From contig NZ_JACJFN010000003.1 in NCBI RefSeq assembly GCF_014164785.1, forward strand, positions 434,001 through 498,000: DNA of 64,000 nucleotides, read 5' to 3'. The translations under genes were made by a program, and so were the position numbers. Below, piece after piece: positions 58,609-64,000 of the stretch; the stretch's first letter is position 1; each line of letters begins with the position of its first letter. The notes below the pieces were generated by a model. The model was not told the origin of the DNA, made no database searches, and saw only the letters and a program-made list of their open reading frames with translations. This DNA is from Aquipseudomonas guryensis (GTDB lineage: Bacteria; Pseudomonadota; Gammaproteobacteria; Pseudomonadales; Pseudomonadaceae).

Positions 58609-58676
58609 GTAGGAGCCAGCTTGCTGGCGATCCAGGCCCGTGGAGGCTGCCAGATCGCCAGCAAGCTGGCTCCTAC
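58609..58676. repeat. REPIN copy 5 after the response regulator gene
   Basis: GTAGGAGCCAGCTTGC plus TGGCGATC and its exact complement after 20 bp, starting 12 bp past the stop codon. It could act as a 3' stabilising hairpin. Confidence 0.85.
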
Positions 58677-58812
58677 AAGAACATCAATCCGGCTCCTGCG
58701 CCGGCATACCGACCCTCCGTCCCGACGCACAGCACCCGCCAAACCAATGTGACCAGACGGTCACCTAGCCGCGTCACCCAGAAACCTACCTTTCTGGCCC
58801 CGCCCTTTCACC

Positions 58813-60042
58813 ATGCATCCTTTACGCAAAACCCTGCACAACGAACTGCACGCACGCCCCTCGATCTATTTCCGCGAACCGTCGCACGTCTATCACCTGG
58901 CCTTCGTCGATGCCGAGCAGGCCTGTGATGCACTGATCGAACAACTCGGCCAACTGGCCAGCGAAGTGCTGCCGAGCAACGGCGTGCAGGGCCTGCTGCG
59001 CCTGGGCAACGACACCCTCAAATGGGAACGCCACAGCGAATTCTTCACCCTCACCCTGGTGGTGCCACGTCCACCCCAAGGCGAAGCCTGGCCACCGCTT
59101 CCCGCGCATCTGGCCAGCCTGATCGAAGCCCATCGCCCCGCGCTGATCAGCGCCGTGCAGGTGTTGGTGGAAGCCGAGCGGGACTGGGCCGGCGACGCCA
59201 CCCAGTACGGTTTCAAGGACCCGGCCGGCTCCCATCTGGGCAGCGGCGACGCCACGGCCTGGTCGGACTTTCGCCTCGACGAGCACGGCATCAACCGCCT
59301 GCTGCTGGTCAACCGCCGGCTCAATGCCTACCGCCTGGGGCGCATGATCCGGCGCCTGCTGGAGATCGAGACCTATCGCATGATGGCTTCGCTGACCCTG
59401 CCGGTGGCGCAGCAGGTCAGCCAGCAGTTGAAAGCCTACGACCGCGAGCTGGCCAACCTGTCTGATCGCAATGCCGAAGGCCACGACAGCGCCAAAGTGC
59501 TTTCCGCTGCCATCGCCCAACTGTCGGCACGCATCGTCCGCAGCACCGCCCTCACCCGCCTGCGCTTTGGCGCCGCGGAAGCCTATGCGCAGATCGTCTT
59601 CGAGCGCATTGCCGAACTGCGCGAAAGCCATGTCGACGATTGCCAGCGCCTGGGCGTATTCATCGAGCGGCGCTTCCGCCCGACGGTGCGCTACTGCGCG
59701 GCCACAGACCAACGCCTGGTGCGCCTCGGGCAGAGCGTGGCCAATCTCGGCGACCTGCTGCAGGCACGGGTACAGGTGGAAGTGGAGGAACAGAACTCGG
59801 CCATCTTGCGCAGCCTGAACGCCCGTGCCGATACGCAGATCAGAATCCAGAAGGCGGTCGAGGGCCTCTCGATCATCGCCATCAGCTACTACCTGCTGAG
59901 CCTGTTCAAGCTGCTGTATGAAGGCCTGCACGGCCTCGGCCTGGAGATCCCAGCGAAAACCGCGATGCTCGGCATGGGCCCGCTGGCGCTGCTGACCCTG
60001 TGCGCCATCATGCTGCGCATCCGCCAGGCCCGGGCACACTGA
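58813..60042 (+). CDS. DUF3422 family membrane protein
   Basis: 409 residues. The N-terminus LRKTLHNELHARPSIYFREP and blocks LVVPRPPQGEAWPPLP and IEIE-type coiled stretches identify DUF3422. A coiled coil precedes two C-terminal helices (IIAISYYLLSLFKLLYEGL and MLGMGPLALLTLCAIML). Function unknown; many proteobacteria have one copy. It stands alone, 216 bp after the response regulator gene, with converging neighbours downstream. Confidence 0.85.
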   Translation: MHPLRKTLHNELHARPSIYFREPSHVYHLAFVDAEQACDALIEQLGQLASEVLPSNGVQGLLRLGNDTLKWERHSEFFTLTLVVPRPPQGEAWPPLPAHLASLIEAHRPALISAVQVLVEAERDWAGDATQYGFKDPAGSHLGSGDATAWSDFRLDEHGINRLLLVNRRLNAYRLGRMIRRLLEIETYRMMASLTLPVAQQVSQQLKAYDRELANLSDRNAEGHDSAKVLSAAIAQLSARIVRSTALTRLRFGAAEAYAQIVFERIAELRESHVDDCQRLGVFIERRFRPTVRYCAATDQRLVRLGQSVANLGDLLQARVQVEVEEQNSAILRSLNARADTQIRIQKAVEGLSIIAISYYLLSLFKLLYEGLHGLGLEIPAKTAMLGMGPLALLTLCAIMLRIRQARAH

Positions 60043-60136
60043 CAGCGCCAGCAGACGGCAAAAATCCAGCGGGGGAACAATACCGATCGGCGCCCTCTTG
60101 CCTGCCTAGCCGCAATGCCCTCTAGCCTGAGCGCAT

Positions 60137-60152
60137 CGCGGCTAAAGCCGCG
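60137..60152. terminator. Hairpin between converging genes
   Basis: CGCGGCT-AA-AGCCGCG, a 7-bp GC stem between the 3' ends of the DUF3422 and EAL genes. It could serve both strands; no T-run. Confidence 0.4.
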
Positions 60153-60182
60153 CCGACCGCCACACCTGGCCGTCCGAAGGCT

Positions 60183-61415
60183 CTACTCGACGGCCATGCC
60201 CAGCAGCTGGACGCGTTCGCGGTTGGCCCGCCACCAGGGCAACAGGGCATCACCGGGCATCGGCTTGGCCACGAAGTAACCTTGCGCCTCGCTGCAGCCG
60301 AGGTTACGCAACAACAGCCAGTCCTCGCGGGTTTCCACGCCTTCGGCCACCACATGCAGGTTGAGCTTGCGCGCAATATCCAGGGCGCTCTCCAGGAGGA
60401 TGCGCAGGTGCAGGCTCTGGCTCGCGCCATTGACGAAAGCCCTATCCACCTTCAACTCCGAACAGGGCACGCGCGACAACTGCAGCATGCAGGAGAAGCC
60501 GGTACCGTAGTCGTCCACCGACAGGCCGAAGCCTTTCAGGCGCAGGCGCGCCAGGGTACCCAGGGTGATGCCGAGGTCGACCATGATGGCGCTCTCAGTG
60601 ATTTCCAGAATCACGTGCTGCGTCGGGATGCCGCTGGCCGCGACCCGCTCGATGATTGCATCGGCCAGTTTGGAGTCGGCCAGGGAGCGAGCCGAGACGT
60701 TGATCGAGAAGCTCAGCGGCAGGCCGGCGTCATGCCAGCGCCGACAATGCTGCAAGGACATGTCGAGCATCTGCAGGGTCACTTCGGAAATGTACGGACT
60801 GCGCTCGATCAGCTCGATGAACTGTCCCGGCGCCAGCAAACCGTGCTGCGGATGCTGCCAGCGGATCAGCGCCTCGACGCCCTTGAGCTGGCCATCGAGC
60901 AGACTCACCTTGGGCTGGAAGTAGGCGACAAACTCGCTCTCGCGCAAGGCACGCTGAATGTCCTGCTCGTCCAGCTGCGGCCCAGGCATCTGCGACTCGT
61001 TATGCTCCGCGCGCTGCTGCACGACCGAAAAACGACTCAGGCTGGATGCCAGCTGCTCGAACAACACCGGTTTCTGCAGCACCCCCAGCAAGCGCAAGCC
61101 CAGGCTCTTGCCCATGCTTTCGACCACATTGAGCAACACGCTTTCCCGCGCGCTGGCCACTATCACGGCTGGATCGAGCTGTAGCCGCGCCAGCTCGTGG
61201 AGCACCTCCACACCGTCCATACCGGGCATTTCCAGATCGAGGATGATCGCCTCGATCTGTGGGTTGGTCTTCAGCTGAGCTACCGCATCGAAACCATCAA
61301 CGGCCTGCAACACATTGGGAATGCCCATGTCGCTGCACAGCTCGGCCATGAATTGACGCTGCAGCTCACTGTCATCGATAACCAGCAGGTGCTGGGGCAA
61401 TCTGTTCGGAATCAT
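60183..61415 (-). CDS. Response regulator with EAL phosphodiesterase domain
   Basis: 410 residues: receiver with Asp60 (AIILDLEMPGMDG), a linker of about 30 residues and an EAL domain with E181-A-L. The catalytic set looks complete: INVSARS, EITESA, VDDYGTG, LKVDRAF, VAEGVE and AQGYF. It should hydrolyse cyclic-di-GMP when phosphorylated. It lies 13 bp after cheB, so it is the last gene of the chemosensory operon and would link that pathway to c-di-GMP. Confidence 0.92.
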   Translation of the reverse strand: MIPNRLPQHLLVIDDSELQRQFMAELCSDMGIPNVLQAVDGFDAVAQLKTNPQIEAIILDLEMPGMDGVEVLHELARLQLDPAVIVASARESVLLNVVESMGKSLGLRLLGVLQKPVLFEQLASSLSRFSVVQQRAEHNESQMPGPQLDEQDIQRALRESEFVAYFQPKVSLLDGQLKGVEALIRWQHPQHGLLAPGQFIELIERSPYISEVTLQMLDMSLQHCRRWHDAGLPLSFSINVSARSLADSKLADAIIERVAASGIPTQHVILEITESAIMVDLGITLGTLARLRLKGFGLSVDDYGTGFSCMLQLSRVPCSELKVDRAFVNGASQSLHLRILLESALDIARKLNLHVVAEGVETREDWLLLRNLGCSEAQGYFVAKPMPGDALLPWWRANRERVQLLGMAVE

Positions 61416-61428
61416 TGCAATCGCCTCT

Positions 61429-62493
61429 TCATCGCCAGCTCATCACTACCCTGGGTATCTCATCCAGCGCGATTATCTGATCCACCCCTCCTAACTTGAT
61501 GGCTTCCTTGGGCATACCAAACACCACACAACTCTCCTCGTCCTGGGCAAAGGTCCGGGCGCCGACCTCGTGCAGCTCCTTCAGGCCCCGCGCGCCGTCG
61601 TCGCCCATGCCCGTCATGATTACCGCCAAAGCATTCTTGCCAGCCTGCACCGCAGCAGAGCGGAACAGCACATCGACTGACGGGCGGTGGCGACTGACCA
61701 ACGGCCCATCCTTGACCTCGACCATGTATTGCGCGCCGCTGCGCTTGATCAGCATGTGCTTGCCGCCCGGCGCGATCAGCGCCCGACCCGGCAGCAGACG
61801 GTCACCGTCCTGGGCTTCGCGCACCTCGATGGCACAGAGCGAGTCGAGGCGCTCGGCGAAGCTGCGGGTAAATTTTTCCGGCATGTGCTGGACGATGGCG
61901 ATGGCCGGACTGTTCACCGGCAACTCGCACAGCACCGCTTCCAGCGCCTGGGTGCCACCGGTGGAGGTCCCCAGCAGCACGATCTTCTCGGTGGTGCGCT
62001 GATTCAGCAGGCCGGCACTGCTCGGCAAGTCGACCAGCACATCGGCGCTGTGCTTTTCCTCCTTCTTCAGCGTAGTCGGCAAGCTGGGTTTGACACGCGC
62101 CTTGGCCGCCGTGCGAATGGCGGCGAGCATTTCCTGGGCACTGTCCTTGAGAAAGTCGCGCAGGCCCATGGTCGGTTTGGTGATGACTTCCACGGCCCCA
62201 GCGGACAGTGCCTGCAAGGTGATATCGGCGCCCTTTTCGGTCAGGGTCGAACAGATCACCACCGGCGTCGGCCGGGTCGACATGATCTGGCGCAGGAAGG
62301 TGATGCCATCCATGCGCGGCATTTCCACATCGAGGAGGATCACATCTGGCCAGACGGTCTGCATTTTCTGCATGGCCAGCAGCGGATCCATAGCCGCACC
62401 GACCACTTCGATGTCCTTGTGCGGCGCCAGCAGCTGCTGCATCACCTCGCGCATCACCGCCGAGTCATCGACAATCATCACCTTGATGGTCAT
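61429..62493 (-). CDS. cheB: Chemotaxis methylesterase CheB
   Basis: 354 residues: receiver with Asp55 ([13 protein letters not shown]), linker, and methylesterase with Ser177 (LLGTSTGG), His203 (VQHMPEKF) and the Asp of [11 protein letters not shown]. It removes methyl groups from chemoreceptors when phosphorylated by CheA, and can deamidate glutamines. Its ATG overlaps the cheD stop (TAATG). Confidence 0.96.
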   Translation of the reverse strand: MTIKVMIVDDSAVMREVMQQLLAPHKDIEVVGAAMDPLLAMQKMQTVWPDVILLDVEMPRMDGITFLRQIMSTRPTPVVICSTLTEKGADITLQALSAGAVEVITKPTMGLRDFLKDSAQEMLAAIRTAAKARVKPSLPTTLKKEEKHSADVLVDLPSSAGLLNQRTTEKIVLLGTSTGGTQALEAVLCELPVNSPAIAIVQHMPEKFTRSFAERLDSLCAIEVREAQDGDRLLPGRALIAPGGKHMLIKRSGAQYMVEVKDGPLVSRHRPSVDVLFRSAAVQAGKNALAVIMTGMGDDGARGLKELHEVGARTFAQDEESCVVFGMPKEAIKLGGVDQIIALDEIPRVVMSWR

Positions 62494-62992
62494 TACTGCA
62501 TTTCCTCGAGCGCCTTGATATTCAACGCCCCGCCGCGGCGCACCCAGACTTCACCGGTGGCCAGATCGAAGCGCAGGTAGCGATAGCCATCGCCACCCAG
62601 GTCGCGGCCGACCACCCGCACCCCGGTTTCCGCCACCAGCCTTTCGACAAACTCGATGTTCTGTGCCCCGATCTCCTGACGCATGGATGAACCCGGATTG
62701 TTCAAGCTGCGCGAGCCACCGAACAGCTTGATCTCGGCAGCACTCAGGTTCAGGGCATGCACCCGCGTCTGCTGCTTGAGCCAGATCCAGGCATCGCGGC
62801 CGTAGCGGCCATCCAGGTCGCGGGCGTGCTCGACCACCTGGCGTTTACCCGGCAACTGGAAGTGACACATGCCGCCTTTGCGCACTTCTGGGAACCACAT
62901 AACGATAGAAACGCAGGGGCCCAGCAAGGTTTCCACCCACAGCTCGCCACTGCCGAAATACAGGCCGCCGGGGTTGAGAAAGCGTTTGCGAT

Positions 62993-62996
<4 letters not shown>
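62493..62996 (-). CDS. cheD: Chemoreceptor glutamine deamidase CheD
   Basis: 167 residues. The catalytic triad of CheD is visible as Thr23, Cys28 ([11 protein letters not shown]) and His45 (GGMCHFQLP). It deamidates glutamines in chemoreceptors to glutamates. It overlaps cheR by 4 bp and cheB by one base, so the three are coupled. Confidence 0.95.
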
Positions 62997-63835
<839 letters not shown>

Positions 63836-63842
63836 CACGTAC

Positions 63843-64000
63843 TCACACCGCCGCCTGATGATCGAGGTTACCGACCAGGTCGGCCAGCTCATCGAGCGAC
63901 AGCACCTGGGGGATATCCAGCACGATGACGAACTGCTCGTTCTGCTTGAGGATGCCGGCGATGAAGTCGGCACGGATGCGTGCGCCGAAGGCCGGACGGT
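63843..64000 (-). CDS. cheW: Chemotaxis coupling protein CheW, C-terminal part
   Basis: The last 52 codons are inside the window, ending TGA at 63843. The visible sequence, RPAFGARIRADFIAGIL then KQNEQFVIVLDIPQVLS and a short acidic tail, fits the end of a CheW domain. CheW links receptors to CheA. It is upstream of cheR in the same operon and the rest lies beyond the window. Confidence 0.85.
   Translation of the reverse strand, partial: RPAFGARIRADFIAGILKQNEQFVIVLDIPQVLSLDELADLVGNLDHQAAV

Overview
The window is a high-GC gammaproteobacterial chromosome segment that reads as Pseudomonas. Most genes match Pseudomonas proteins closely. The order rapZ-ptsO / pmbA-yjgA-tldD-nitrilase-yhdP-rng-maf-mreDCB / gatCAB ... 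roxSR - SIMPL - dpp follows the order I recall from P. aeruginosa, and REPIN-type repeats with a GTAGGAGCCAGC arm are scattered through the intergenic spaces. There are about 53 protein genes, no rRNA or tRNA that I can see, no prophage and no CRISPR array.

Regions. (1) 1-17.4 kb is conserved core: the end of rapZ and ptsO; the TldD/TldE protease genes with the ribosome-assembly factor darP/yjgA; a long minus-strand cluster for cell shape and envelope (mreBCD, maf, rng, yhdP, nitrilase, tldD); and the divergent gatCAB amidotransferase operon. (2) 17.5-30.2 kb is envelope and accessory: a small RlpA-like lipoprotein, a Ca2+/Na+ antiporter, a carboxymuconolactone-decarboxylase-like protein, a periplasmic solute-binding-like protein, a 1949-residue alpha-2-macroglobulin followed by a tiny secreted protein and pbpC, and an AEC transporter. 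(3) 30.3-39.1 kb: the RoxSR redox two-component system, a SIMPL protein and a dipeptide ABC importer (dppABCDF). (4) 39.1-47.5 kb: an orphan LivK-type binding protein, a secreted protein made entirely of ten 13-residue repeats, 5-oxoprolinase pxpABC, ornithine decarboxylase, release factor 3 and an FmdB zinc ribbon.

(5) 47.1-58.6 kb looks like one physiological unit: fmdB and fmdA (formamidase), a urea/short-chain-amide ABC importer urtABCDE, an NCS1-permease-like hybrid histidine kinase and a LuxR-type response regulator. The spacers upstream of fmdA and of urtA both carry the same dyad, TACGT-N6-ACGTA. I propose it as the operator through which the kinase/regulator pair controls uptake and hydrolysis of the amide. 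(6) 58.8-64 kb: a DUF3422 membrane protein and a chemosensory operon (cheW-cheR-cheD-cheB) that ends in a REC-EAL phosphodiesterase.

The least explained items are the 13-residue repeat protein, the transporter-kinase fusion with an eight-cysteine cluster, the shared dyad, the apparent ATC start codon of mreC, and the small secreted protein between the macroglobulin and pbpC. All calls are from reading the sequence; no database search was run.
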